From Bifidobacterium breve (GTDB lineage: Bacteria > Actinomycetota > Actinomycetes > S36-B12): a stretch of DNA of 8,407 nt. The notes below the pieces were generated by a model. That model ran no database searches. It had not been told where the DNA came from and worked only from the letters and a program-made list of their open reading frames with translations. Shown piece by piece: positions 1 through 6,648 of this stretch; positions within the stretch are counted from its first letter, which is position 1, and every line of letters starts with the position of its first letter. The position numbers were made by a program, and so were the translations under genes. Where the stretch lies: the NCBI GenBank assembly GCA_945870085.1, contig CAMBQX010000073.1, forward strand, positions 1 to 8,407, in the 5' to 3' direction.

Positions 1-254
1 TGCAAAATTATGACTCTCCCGACACCATCAACGTTGGTCTCGGCGACGATATGCCGATCAAAGAACTCGCAGAGACAGTTGCCTCGGTGATCGGTTACCA
101 AGGTGCGATCGAATGGGATTCAGCCAAACCGGATGGCATGCCACGTAAATTGCTCGACACCACTCGGATTAATGAGCTCGGCTGGAAGCCGCAAATCTCA
201 CTGCGCGACGGGCTAGCGAGCACTTACGAGTGGTACTTGGCCAATGTTGCCTGA
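1..254 (+). CDS. fcl: GDP-L-fucose synthase, C-terminal part (5' end outside window)
   Basis: The frame is open from the first complete codon at position 3 and ends at TGA 252-254, so about 83 C-terminal residues are visible. The protein reduces and epimerises GDP-4-keto-6-deoxy-D-mannose to GDP-L-fucose, a cytoplasmic step that supplies fucose for cell-surface polysaccharide. The visible part matches the C-terminal substrate-binding region of this extended SDR family: INVGLGDDMPIKELAE, then GYQGAIEWDSAKPDGMPRKL, then LGWKPQISLRDGL and a final YEWYLAN. The PDGxPRKLLD and LGWxPxISLxxG segments are strongly characteristic. The Rossmann fold and catalytic Ser-Tyr-Lys lie upstream, outside the window. 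The ATG at 51 is internal and not the start. The next gene may overlap the last 11 bases. Related NAD-dependent sugar epimerases are the only realistic alternative. Confidence 0.93.
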   Translation, partial: QNYDSPDTINVGLGDDMPIKELAETVASVIGYQGAIEWDSAKPDGMPRKLLDTTRINELGWKPQISLRDGLASTYEWYLANVA

Positions 255-612
255 TTCTCCGAAGCAGGTACTACTCGTAGGCCGGCGCAGCTTGCTGGTG
301 CGGCTCACTTGCAACGAGGGCCTTCGCCCCGCACTTCTTGAGCTTCTTAACACTTATACCGATGGCATCGCAGAGGAGCCCGGCACCGAAGTCTTCGTTG
401 TTTCACTTGACCCAGACTCCGAAAATATTGTTTGGCTCTATGAGGTTTTCAAGGATGAGAACGCCGAGAACGAACATCGCAGGTCGGGCGGATTTGCCGC
501 ACTAATGGGCCAGATGCCACCGCTGCTAGATGGCCCGCCGGCGGTGCTGCGCATGGACCCCCTGCGGATGTCGCTGCAAGAAGGTGTGCTGCAAGAAAAC
601 TTCACTTTTTAG
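244..612 (+). CDS. Small ABM-fold (antibiotic biosynthesis monooxygenase / quinol monooxygenase-like) protein
   Basis: The frame gives 122 residues from ATG 244. The core resembles the dimeric alpha/beta ferredoxin-like ABM domain: a first strand LLVRLTC (about residues 17-23), a helix with LLELLNTY, then PGTEVFVVSL, a strand VWLYEVFKDENA (about 63-74), a conserved-type His78 and a terminal helix FAALMGQMPPLL. Family members include quinol monooxygenases and dimeric haem-free oxygenases, but many have no known substrate, so the reaction is not assigned. ATG 244 overlaps fcl by 11 bases and has no clear ribosome binding site. TTG 292 is an alternative: it would place the first beta strand at the N-terminus, as is usual for the family, and has a weak GTAGG at 277-281. 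The tail after residue 109 is extra to the domain. The gene is probably co-transcribed with fcl, without an obvious functional link. Confidence 0.75.
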   Translation: MLPDSPKQVLLVGRRSLLVRLTCNEGLRPALLELLNTYTDGIAEEPGTEVFVVSLDPDSENIVWLYEVFKDENAENEHRRSGGFAALMGQMPPLLDGPPAVLRMDPLRMSLQEGVLQENFTF

Positions 613-615
613 ATT

Positions 616-632
616 GGCATCTGCGAGGTGCC
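616..632 (+). terminator. Weak stem-loop between convergent genes
   Basis: Three bases after the ABM-protein stop, GGCATC and GGTGCC form a 6-bp stem (one G-U pair) around a 5-base loop. No T tract follows on the + strand. Read from the minus strand the stem has a C-A mismatch, so it favours the + transcript. It may mark the 3' end of the fcl operon but is not a canonical intrinsic terminator. Confidence 0.3.
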
Positions 633-641
633 GCAAACCTG

Positions 642-1895
642 TTAACTAAATGGTGGGCGCTCATCAAGTCGAACACTGGCGCGCCCCGCAGTACGCCAAA
701 GCCGCGCCGTGGTGTCTTTGTCTTCTTCGGTAATTAAGTTGCCCATCACCCGAAGTGCGACGGTCATCAAAACGCGTGAGCGCATCCCCACTGGCCCAAA
801 TGTTGGTAAGAATTTAGGTACAGTCAAGAAACCGGCGAGCCTGCGTGCGATCGAGAAAGCGGTGCCGTAACGCGCCCTCAATAACGGTGGCCACTGGGTT
901 TGATAATCAAGTAGTTGATTCGGAATCGTGTCAGCAAGTAATTGTGCAGCGAGGTGACCGGTCTCCAATCCATAGTCAATGCCTTCACCGTTCAGCGGGT
1001 TGACGCAGCCCGCAGCGTCACCGATCAACAACCAGTTTGGCCCGGCCACACCACTGACGGCGCCTCCCATCGGCAGCATCGCGGAGCGAGGAGCTCGGAT
1101 ATCACCCTCAAGTTGCCAATCTTCGCGCTGTTGATCTGCGTAGTGCTCCATCAATCCGCGCAGGTTGACATCCGCCGACCGTTTTCCGGTTGCCAAGGTG
1201 CCGACCCCAATGTTGACTTCGCCGTCACCGAGTGGAAACACCCAGCCGTAGCCGGAGAGTAATTCACCAGCTTGCCCACGCAATTCAAGATGTGATGAAA
1301 TCCAAGGGTCATCAGCTCGCTGACTTTTGATGTATCCGCGCGCCGCAACCCCATAGGCGGTGCTGCGATGCCAAGTGCGACCCAGCACTCGGCCAAGTTG
1401 TGATCGCACCCCGTCGGCGACTATGACTCGCTTACAAGTGATCTCGCGTTTTCCGGTGCCGTTGTCGAACATCACCGCAGCAACACGGCCATTTTCGATT
1501 CGCGCATCAACTGCTCGGTGGCCCTCGATTGCGGTTACTCCGGCATTAAGTGCCACCTGCCGGATGGCGTGATCGAGTTCAAGGCGAGGCACTGCGCCAC
1601 CGTAATTCGGTAACGAACCACCTGGCCAAGGCAAATAAAGGGTTCGGCCGAAACCTGCAGCCCGCAGGCCATAGTTGCGGGCCCGACCAGCGAGCCAAGG
1701 AGTAAGCCCCAATTCATCTAGCTCGGCGATAGCCCTCGGGGTCAAGCCATCACCGCAGGGCTTGTCTCTTGGAAATGACTCAGCGTCGACGAGGGTTACG
1801 TCAAGCCCGGCACGGGCAGCCCAGGTTGCCGCAGCAGAGCCGGCCGGGCCCGCGCCGACGATCAGCACATCTGTATCGGTTAGTTGCGGGCCCAT
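642..1895 (-). CDS. FAD-dependent geranylgeranyl reductase family protein (possible menaquinone isoprenoid-chain reductase)
   Basis: A 417-residue flavoprotein of the usual length for this family. The N-terminal dinucleotide-binding motif GAGPAG (14-19) is followed by PRDKPCGDGL (42-51), the CGxGL signature of geranylgeranyl reductases. Further along are the second FAD motif VADGVRS (159-164), GYGWVFPLGDG (215-224) and the FAD-ribityl motif GDAAGCVNPLNGEGI (292-306). Family members saturate double bonds in isoprenoid chains; in menaquinone-using Actinobacteria a member (MenJ) reduces one isoprene unit of menaquinone. That specific substrate is inference here, since no menaquinone gene is adjacent. 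No signal peptide is visible; it is probably cytoplasmic and membrane-associated. The ATG start fits, because FAD binding begins eight residues later and GGGG (1901-1904) lies five bases upstream. It converges on the ABM-protein gene with a 29-base gap. Confidence 0.85.
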   Translation of the reverse strand: MGPQLTDTDVLIVGAGPAGSAAATWAARAGLDVTLVDAESFPRDKPCGDGLTPRAIAELDELGLTPWLAGRARNYGLRAAGFGRTLYLPWPGGSLPNYGGAVPRLELDHAIRQVALNAGVTAIEGHRAVDARIENGRVAAVMFDNGTGKREITCKRVIVADGVRSQLGRVLGRTWHRSTAYGVAARGYIKSQRADDPWISSHLELRGQAGELLSGYGWVFPLGDGEVNIGVGTLATGKRSADVNLRGLMEHYADQQREDWQLEGDIRAPRSAMLPMGGAVSGVAGPNWLLIGDAAGCVNPLNGEGIDYGLETGHLAAQLLADTIPNQLLDYQTQWPPLLRARYGTAFSIARRLAGFLTVPKFLPTFGPVGMRSRVLMTVALRVMGNLITEEDKDTTARLWRTAGRASVRLDERPPFS

Positions 1896-1953
1896 GATTA
1901 CCCCATTCTCCCCGCCGGTTCGAACCTCGCCACTCGTGGGGCAGATTCAGCAC

Positions 1954-1990
1954 AACCTGAAACCTGACCCCGGCCCACAAACTGGGGTCA
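1954..1990. repeat. Tandem AACCTGA repeat overlapping a 7-bp inverted repeat
   Basis: AACCTGA occurs twice in immediate tandem (1954-1960 and 1961-1967). Its end merges into an inverted repeat, TGACCCC (1965-1971) and GGGGTCA (1984-1990), with a 12-base spacer. The cluster lies about 59-95 bases upstream of the reductase start and could be a protein-binding site for that gene. No convincing -35/-10 pair was found beside it, so the role is speculative. Confidence 0.35.
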
Positions 1991-2058
1991 ACTCGCCAGG
2001 CTTACGCCCTCGCTGCGAGTTTGTCCTGTTCGCCACTAGTAGGAATCTCTATGGGCGA

Positions 2059-2091
2059 CGAGCACCCCTCATGACCCAGATGTGGCGCTCG
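2059..2091 (-). terminator. Stem-loop directly after the amidohydrolase stop codon
   Basis: On the minus strand, CGAGCGCC pairs with GGTGCTCG (one G-U pair) to give an 8-bp stem with a 17-base loop, beginning five bases after the TGA at 2097-2099. It is placed where the operon transcript should end or be protected from 3' decay. No U run follows, so it is not a textbook intrinsic terminator. Confidence 0.4.
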
Positions 2092-2096
2092 AGGTA

Positions 2097-3824
2097 TCAG
2101 CAGGTGTGTGAACTCATCACCGTGTGGTGATCGACGGGGTGGGTTGCCGCCGCCTCGACTTCCTGAATCTGGGTTAGAAATGAATCGAGATCAACCTTCT
2201 TACCCGACAGCCACGTAGCCTGCACCTTAACTTCTGTTGCAAGAGTTGTGGGTTCGGCCAAATAAGGATCCATGGATAACTCGACGAGGTCCGCATAGAG
2301 ACCAACTGCAAGGGAGCCGATTTCATTCTCACGATGAAGCATGTAGGCCGCACCGGTTGTTTCGGCCTTCAGCGCATCTTCGAGACTAATAATCTGATTA
2401 GCTCCGTGCACTTGTCCTGAATCCGTTGCGCGTGTGACGGCTGTTTGGATGTTCAAGAGTGGAATTGGTGGACTAACTGGGCCGTCATTGTGAAAGGACA
2501 AATGTGCCCCGGCACGCACCGCATCGCCCCATCGCATCCATTGTGATCCGATCTCCGGCGGGAACATGGTGCCGTCTAGCAGGTCGCCCCAATAAATGAA
2601 CTGGAATGGCCCGAGTGAAATGGTGACACCCATGGAAACTGCGCGCAGGAACTGATCGCCACGGCAGCCACCGCAGTGTTCTACTCGCCAACGGTGATCG
2701 GTGCCCATCAGGTTGTTGTTGGTTAGCGCCTCTTCATATGCATCCAGAACAATGTCAAGACCTACATCACCGTTTACGTGGAAAGCCATCTGCCACCCTA
2801 GGGGGGCGAATTTAGCGAGCAGGGAATCCAACTCAACCCTTGTGTAATTCATCATGTTCGTGCCACCAGGTCCGAGGGGAATTTCTGCTGCCTGCACGGC
2901 CGGTGTATCCAGATAGGGGAATGACGATGCAATTGATCCCACCCACGGTGAACCGTCAGCCCATAACTTGACGCCCTGCTTGCGCAGCATCGATGGATCC
3001 GGTGAGACGACCTGCACACCGGCATCAGAATCGATTGCCATGTGGTAGAGAGACATGCGAACCGGGGAGTTCGGGCGGGTTGTGAGTGCCTCATACCCCT
3101 TTAGCAAGTTTGTGGAGTAGGTCATTTCCGATGTCGCCGTGATGCCAAAGCCAGACATGTATTGCAACCATCGCGCTGCCGACTCCAGTGGCCGCGGTAC
3201 CGCGTCCTTTACTGTAGGCATCACAGCCTCTAGTTGTGCTGCGGTTTCGTAGGCGATCCCATTGGACGTGCCATCGGCATTTCGGCCGAAGCGAGCCCCG
3301 GGCGGATCCGCGGGAGGCTTACCCTCAGCCCACTTATTGAAGGCAATGACCGCTGAGTTGAAGTAGGCCACGTGACCGGAGTTGTCGAGCACCACTGCCC
3401 GTCGAGTGGGAAAAAACTTGTCAAGGTCCGAATTTGTCTGCAGTGGCGCTTGCTGCAACAAGCGATCCAATCCTTCAAAAACAACTGGTTGATCAGGTGG
3501 CAACTCGGCATTGACCTTGGTCCACAGCGCCTGAACGTCACTGAAATTCGGGTAACCCAGATAAGGCGCGATCCAATACGAGGGTGGCTGGGTAATCATC
3601 CCGCCAAGCATCGGGTGACTGTGTGCCTCGATGAATCCGGGCATGAGCACTGTGGCCCCCAGGTCCGTGAGCGCCACACCTGGTCCAGCAGCTTGACACT
3701 CGGCAACGGAGCCAACGGCGACAATCTTGCCGGTGGATTCGTCGATGGCGATCGCCTCGGCCCGCGGATTTGACGGGTCCATGGTGATGATGCTGGACGC
3801 CTTGAGAATCACGGTTGCTGGCAT
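2097..3824 (-). CDS. Amidohydrolase family 3 metal-dependent hydrolase (YtcJ / N-substituted formamide deformylase-like)
   Basis: The 575-residue protein has the normal length and architecture of family 3 amidohydrolases: a small N-terminal beta sandwich (about 1-60), a TIM-barrel metal-binding core, and return of the sandwich near 500-545 (GLYADLVELSMDP). Candidate metal and catalytic residues are His68 and His70 in EAHSHP, Lys286 in VKLWADGS, His349 in AFHVNGD, His383 in VEHCGG and Asp447 in FHNDGP, in the expected order. Known relatives hydrolyse amide or formamide bonds, but most are uncharacterised and the substrate is open. No signal peptide is seen, so it is likely cytoplasmic. The ATG start is backed by AAAGGGA at 3830-3836, five bases upstream. 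It is the last gene of the three-gene operon, 25 bases after the Ntn-hydrolase gene. The C-terminal tail is His-rich (His562, 566, 567, 573) and ends in Cys. Confidence 0.87.
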   Translation of the reverse strand: MPATVILKASSIITMDPSNPRAEAIAIDESTGKIVAVGSVAECQAAGPGVALTDLGATVLMPGFIEAHSHPMLGGMITQPPSYWIAPYLGYPNFSDVQALWTKVNAELPPDQPVVFEGLDRLLQQAPLQTNSDLDKFFPTRRAVVLDNSGHVAYFNSAVIAFNKWAEGKPPADPPGARFGRNADGTSNGIAYETAAQLEAVMPTVKDAVPRPLESAARWLQYMSGFGITATSEMTYSTNLLKGYEALTTRPNSPVRMSLYHMAIDSDAGVQVVSPDPSMLRKQGVKLWADGSPWVGSIASSFPYLDTPAVQAAEIPLGPGGTNMMNYTRVELDSLLAKFAPLGWQMAFHVNGDVGLDIVLDAYEEALTNNNLMGTDHRWRVEHCGGCRGDQFLRAVSMGVTISLGPFQFIYWGDLLDGTMFPPEIGSQWMRWGDAVRAGAHLSFHNDGPVSPPIPLLNIQTAVTRATDSGQVHGANQIISLEDALKAETTGAAYMLHRENEIGSLAVGLYADLVELSMDPYLAEPTTLATEVKVQATWLSGKKVDLDSFLTQIQEVEAAATHPVDHHTVMSSHTC

Positions 3825-3849
3825 ATCAGTCCCTTTGTAGTGAGGTGAA

Positions 3850-4842
3850 CTAGACAGTCAGCGCTTGCGGACCGCCACCGCCGGGCAATGGGACATTTCG
3901 CGAGTTACTGAAATCGGTCGTAGCGAGATCAATTGCGAACCACTGAGGATCGGTATAGGTATTTACCAAGTATCTATTTGCGGTCAAGTCAGACACCGTT
4001 GACCACATGGTCAACTCAGGTTCGGCACCATCTGGTTTTTCATCAACTGTGCCAGCGACAATATCGAAACCGTGCAGAACCCGAATTGCTCCCAACTCAG
4101 CTGCTTTTTGGTCTGCAGGTGTAACCGCAAAACGAACCATTGTCAGTGCCCGAATAAATCGACTCGGAGAGGTGCCATCGGCAGGGAGTCCACGAAAACC
4201 TTGTCCCTGAGCAAATGGAGCGAAAGTTGTGCCTCCCACCACAATGGGAACGGGATTCTCTGGCGAGAGACTGAGGTAGTTCGAAACGTTAGTGAGGTGC
4301 CAATCAAGGTAGGGCGAGTTGGTTGCGACCTGAACGGGATTGTCAACAATTCGCATGCCCTCAGGATGGAATTCGGCGACTACGCAGGAGTCCTTGTCAT
4401 GCACAACAATATGTAGAGGAAGGGCTATCGGGACTTGCTTTGGAACCACATTGACCACATTGCATGTTGCCAACGCGGCTTTGGCTTCCGCTGTCGTCGA
4501 GCAAGTTCCCAAAACGAATGCAATGACATCGAGAATTCCGATATCTGAGCCATCGTTCTTGGGTTCGTAGTAGGTGCAATGGTCTGGCATATAAAGGGCA
4601 TGCGCCGAAAGGCCAGCCGAGTTCATGCCGTCTGCGAACCATTGCGGATTACTAAAGCCTGAGAAACCAACTACGCCATAAGTGCTCTGCCACTTTTTCC
4701 CATTGGGAACTATTTGACTTTGATGTGACTCATTGACAGCCAGGACAGCCAAGTCCCACGGAAGAACATTAGGGAATTCCATGGTCCGACCGACGCACAC
4801 CGTGCCATCCGTGGCAGTTGGATATTTGAAATTTGTACACAT
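3850..4842 (-). CDS. Choloylglycine hydrolase / penicillin V acylase family amide hydrolase (Ntn hydrolase)
   Basis: The 330-residue protein begins Met-Cys-Thr-Asn, so removal of Met1 would expose the catalytic N-terminal Cys2 of this Ntn-hydrolase family. Other active-site positions fit: Arg19 in VGRTMEF, Asn175 in ATNSPYLDWHL and Arg228 in SPSRF. Asn175 and Arg228 fall at the same numbers as in classical bile salt hydrolases. The usual Asp of the RxMD motif is Glu22, as in many RTMEF-type members. The family cleaves linear amide bonds: conjugated bile salts, penicillin V and, in some Gram-negative members, N-acyl homoserine lactones. Which applies here cannot be told from sequence. There is no signal peptide, so it acts in the cytoplasm, consistent with substrate brought in by the co-encoded transporter. 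AGAGGA at 4850-4855, seven bases upstream, supports the ATG. It lies 29 bases after the MFS gene. Confidence 0.88.
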   Translation of the reverse strand: MCTNFKYPTATDGTVCVGRTMEFPNVLPWDLAVLAVNESHQSQIVPNGKKWQSTYGVVGFSGFSNPQWFADGMNSAGLSAHALYMPDHCTYYEPKNDGSDIGILDVIAFVLGTCSTTAEAKAALATCNVVNVVPKQVPIALPLHIVVHDKDSCVVAEFHPEGMRIVDNPVQVATNSPYLDWHLTNVSNYLSLSPENPVPIVVGGTTFAPFAQGQGFRGLPADGTSPSRFIRALTMVRFAVTPADQKAAELGAIRVLHGFDIVAGTVDEKPDGAEPELTMWSTVSDLTANRYLVNTYTDPQWFAIDLATTDFSNSRNVPLPGGGGPQALTV

Positions 4843-4871
4843 TTCGTTGTCCTCTATTTGACGGAATCTGT

Positions 4872-6482
4872 TTACGGCGCAGGTGTTGACGGCGCTGTGG
4901 GAGTGGGTGCCGCCGGAGCGGGTACAGCACTTGGAGCGGCAGCCTCGCCCTTCTTGGGCTCGTGGTAATTCCGAAGAAGGAACATGGCCACCAGGCCAGC
5001 AATCAGCATCAGGCCAGCTGAAACCAGCATGACAGTTGTAAACGCCGAGCTGTAGCTAGTTACGGCATCGGCAAGAGCTTCCTTACCAAGTTGAGTTGTC
5101 GGTTCATCGCCTGACTTCACATACTGATTGATAGAAGTGACCGCTGTTGAGATGGAGTCTGGTTGAACCCCAGCATCGGTGAGTTTTTGAGTAACCCCAC
5201 CGATTGTTAATCGATCAACCAACACAGTCGCAATTGCGAACCCAATGGAGTAAAAGAATTGACCAATGGTGGTTCGCGAACTTGTGACCGGCCCGAATTG
5301 AGCAGGGGGCGCCTCACGGATGATCAGGTTGCCGAATGGGATTGACGCGATCATCAAGCCCGCGCCCGTAATCAGTGAGCCAGGGAGAAAAGCTAAGAAA
5401 GATTTTTGATTGCTGGCGAGTGCGAGTAGCACGAATCCGATCACGGCAAGAGCTGTCCCGATCAGGATTGCAGTGCGATTCGACAGACCCTTTGACATCA
5501 GACGACCAATAACAAGCGCGCCCGCAATTCCTGCTGCTACGAGCGGAACCTGCCACAATGCAACTTCCTTGGTTGGAACTTCTGTCACGTACTGCCAAAG
5601 GTTCGTTGTCTGCAGGAAGGCGACTGCTGTGCCGTAGTTGAACACGAAACCAACAAGAATGGCGGCTAAGAAAACCGGCGATTTAAACAGGTGAACTGGG
5701 TAAAAGGCCTTCGTGTTCTTTGATTCGAAGACGAAGAAAATGGCTAAAAGAAGGGCACCCGCTATCAGCGGAACAAGTGTCGTAGGTGCAGTGAAACTGT
5801 TGCCCAATTGGCTTACCCCGTAGAGGAAGCCGATGATTCCGATCACCAAAAGAATCTGACCAACGATATCTAGGCTTTCCGACTTAACCTTTGGCTGATC
5901 TGGGAGCGCCAGGGGCACGAGGAAGAAAGAGATCAAGGACGCAGCTGTCAGAACAAAAAAGGCAAAGCGCCAGTCAACACCGACCAATTCGCCACCCAGG
6001 AAAGTGAAGATAAGGGTGGACAATCCGATCACAGCTCCGAAGACACCCAGAGCCGCGGCAAGCTTCCCCGGCTTTGCTACCGCGTGGATGTAAGCAAAAG
6101 ATGCACCGTAAACAGCACCCAGGCCGACACCCGTGATTGCCTGGCCCAAAAGGTAAATGGCAGAGACTGGCGCAAGTCCGGAAATTGCTGACCCCGCTGC
6201 TCCGATCAAGAGCGCCGCCAAAAGTACTTTACGCCGTCCTAACCGGTCCGCCAACACTCCTGTAGTGATGACAGATGCAGCAATAGCAATTGTTTGAATG
6301 CTCGCTGCGAGAGCAACCTGTCCACCCGCCATATTGAGATCGCGGGTCAAACTGACAAGCGCAGTGCTGTTGATATTGGGCGAAGACCCTTGAATGGCTG
6401 CCATTATGCCCAGTAGCGGGATTGCGAACCCAAGGAGTTTTGGCACTTTGGTGCCGTTTGTGGTGGTTGAAGGTGTTGCCAT
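4872..6482 (-). CDS. MFS transporter, DHA2-type with 14 predicted helices
   Basis: The predicted protein has 536 residues. Fourteen hydrophobic segments can be counted, as in DHA2 (EmrB/QacA-like) carriers. MFS motif A appears as GVLADRLGRRK between helices 2 and 3, a motif-C-like region with FLGGELVG in helix 5 precedes DWRFAFF, and a long polar loop separates helices 13 and 14. A Pro/Ala-rich cytoplasmic tail of about 25 residues ends the protein. DHA2 members are mostly proton-coupled exporters, but the two downstream cytoplasmic hydrolases make import of an amide substrate equally plausible; direction is undetermined. The start is placed at ATG 6480-6482 (MATPSTTT) because GGAG lies five bases upstream. 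An in-frame ATG at 6521 would add 13 residues but has no ribosome binding site. It is the first gene of the operon, behind a consensus promoter. Confidence 0.88.
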   Translation of the reverse strand: MATPSTTTNGTKVPKLLGFAIPLLGIMAAIQGSSPNINSTALVSLTRDLNMAGGQVALAASIQTIAIAASVITTGVLADRLGRRKVLLAALLIGAAGSAISGLAPVSAIYLLGQAITGVGLGAVYGASFAYIHAVAKPGKLAAALGVFGAVIGLSTLIFTFLGGELVGVDWRFAFFVLTAASLISFFLVPLALPDQPKVKSESLDIVGQILLVIGIIGFLYGVSQLGNSFTAPTTLVPLIAGALLLAIFFVFESKNTKAFYPVHLFKSPVFLAAILVGFVFNYGTAVAFLQTTNLWQYVTEVPTKEVALWQVPLVAAGIAGALVIGRLMSKGLSNRTAILIGTALAVIGFVLLALASNQKSFLAFLPGSLITGAGLMIASIPFGNLIIREAPPAQFGPVTSSRTTIGQFFYSIGFAIATVLVDRLTIGGVTQKLTDAGVQPDSISTAVTSINQYVKSGDEPTTQLGKEALADAVTSYSSAFTTVMLVSAGLMLIAGLVAMFLLRNYHEPKKGEAAAPSAVPAPAAPTPTAPSTPAP

Positions 6483-6487
6483 GGCTT

Positions 6488-6491
6488 CTCC
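6488..6491 (-). promoter_or_regulatory. Ribosome binding site fixing the MFS start
   Basis: GGAG on the minus strand (TTGGAGAAGCC before the ATG) is five bases from the ATG at 6482. The upstream in-frame ATG at 6521 has only a pyrimidine-rich leader before it. This decides the start in favour of 6482. Confidence 0.75.
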
Positions 6492-6551
6492 AAGAATTGG
6501 GGGTGTCCTCAAGTGACTCATAAAGCTGCCATAGAGAGGGGGCTAACGGCC

Positions 6552-6584
6552 TGACAGATTATAGCCGTGGATTAACGACTGTCA
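6552..6584. promoter_or_regulatory. Candidate operator: TGACAG / CTGTCA inverted repeat around the promoter
   Basis: TGACAG (6552-6557) and CTGTCA (6579-6584) form a perfect 6-bp inverted repeat with 21 bases between. One arm overlaps the -35 box and the other lies just downstream of the -10 box at the expected transcription start. A dimeric repressor bound here would block RNA polymerase. No regulator gene is in the window, so the binding protein is unknown and chance is not excluded. Confidence 0.45.
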
Positions 6585-6585
6585 A
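6558..6585 (-). promoter_or_regulatory. Consensus sigma-70-type promoter of the hydrolase operon
   Basis: On the minus strand the -35 box TTGACA (6585-6580) and -10 box TATAAT (6563-6558) are both exact consensus, separated by 16 bases. Transcription should begin near 6551, leaving about a 68-base leader before the MFS start. Such a strong unregulated sequence for a catabolic-looking operon suggests repression, which fits the flanking inverted repeat. Confidence 0.8.
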
Positions 6586-6603
6586 CGCCAAAGTGGTCTT
6601 TCA

Positions 6604-6631
6604 AATTGACTCAAAGCTAGCAGGAATTGAC
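6604..6631. repeat. AATTGAC direct repeat, 21-bp period, upstream of the operon promoter
   Basis: AATTGAC occurs at 6604-6610 and again at 6625-6631, exactly 21 bases apart (two helical turns). For the minus-strand promoter this is roughly -54 to -80, a usual place for an activator. Between the copies is a GCTAGC palindrome. The function is inferred only from position and phasing. Confidence 0.3.
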
Positions 6632-6648
6632 CTATTGCGGATGCTGAA

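Noticed and set aside
1917..1926. GGTTCGAACC, resembling a tRNA T-loop
   Set aside because: The flanking bases do not form a 5-bp T stem on either strand and no acceptor or anticodon arm is present.
1966..1989. GC-rich inverted repeat as intrinsic terminator of the hydrolase operon
   Set aside because: It is over 100 bases beyond the stop codon, has a 12-base loop and lacks a U tract; the stem at 2059-2091 is better placed.
1675..2130. Plus-strand open frame of 151 codons spanning the gap before the reductase
   Set aside because: Its first half is antisense to the FAD-binding N-terminus of the reductase, and the rest is Pro/Ser-rich with no motif or ribosome binding site.
3372..3773. Plus-strand open frame of 133 codons
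   Set aside because: It is antisense to the conserved N-terminal half of the amidohydrolase and shows no protein-family features.
6483..6521. N-terminal extension of the MFS gene from ATG 6521
   Set aside because: There is no ribosome binding site before 6521, whereas GGAG lies five bases before ATG 6482. The extra 13 residues are not part of the transporter fold.
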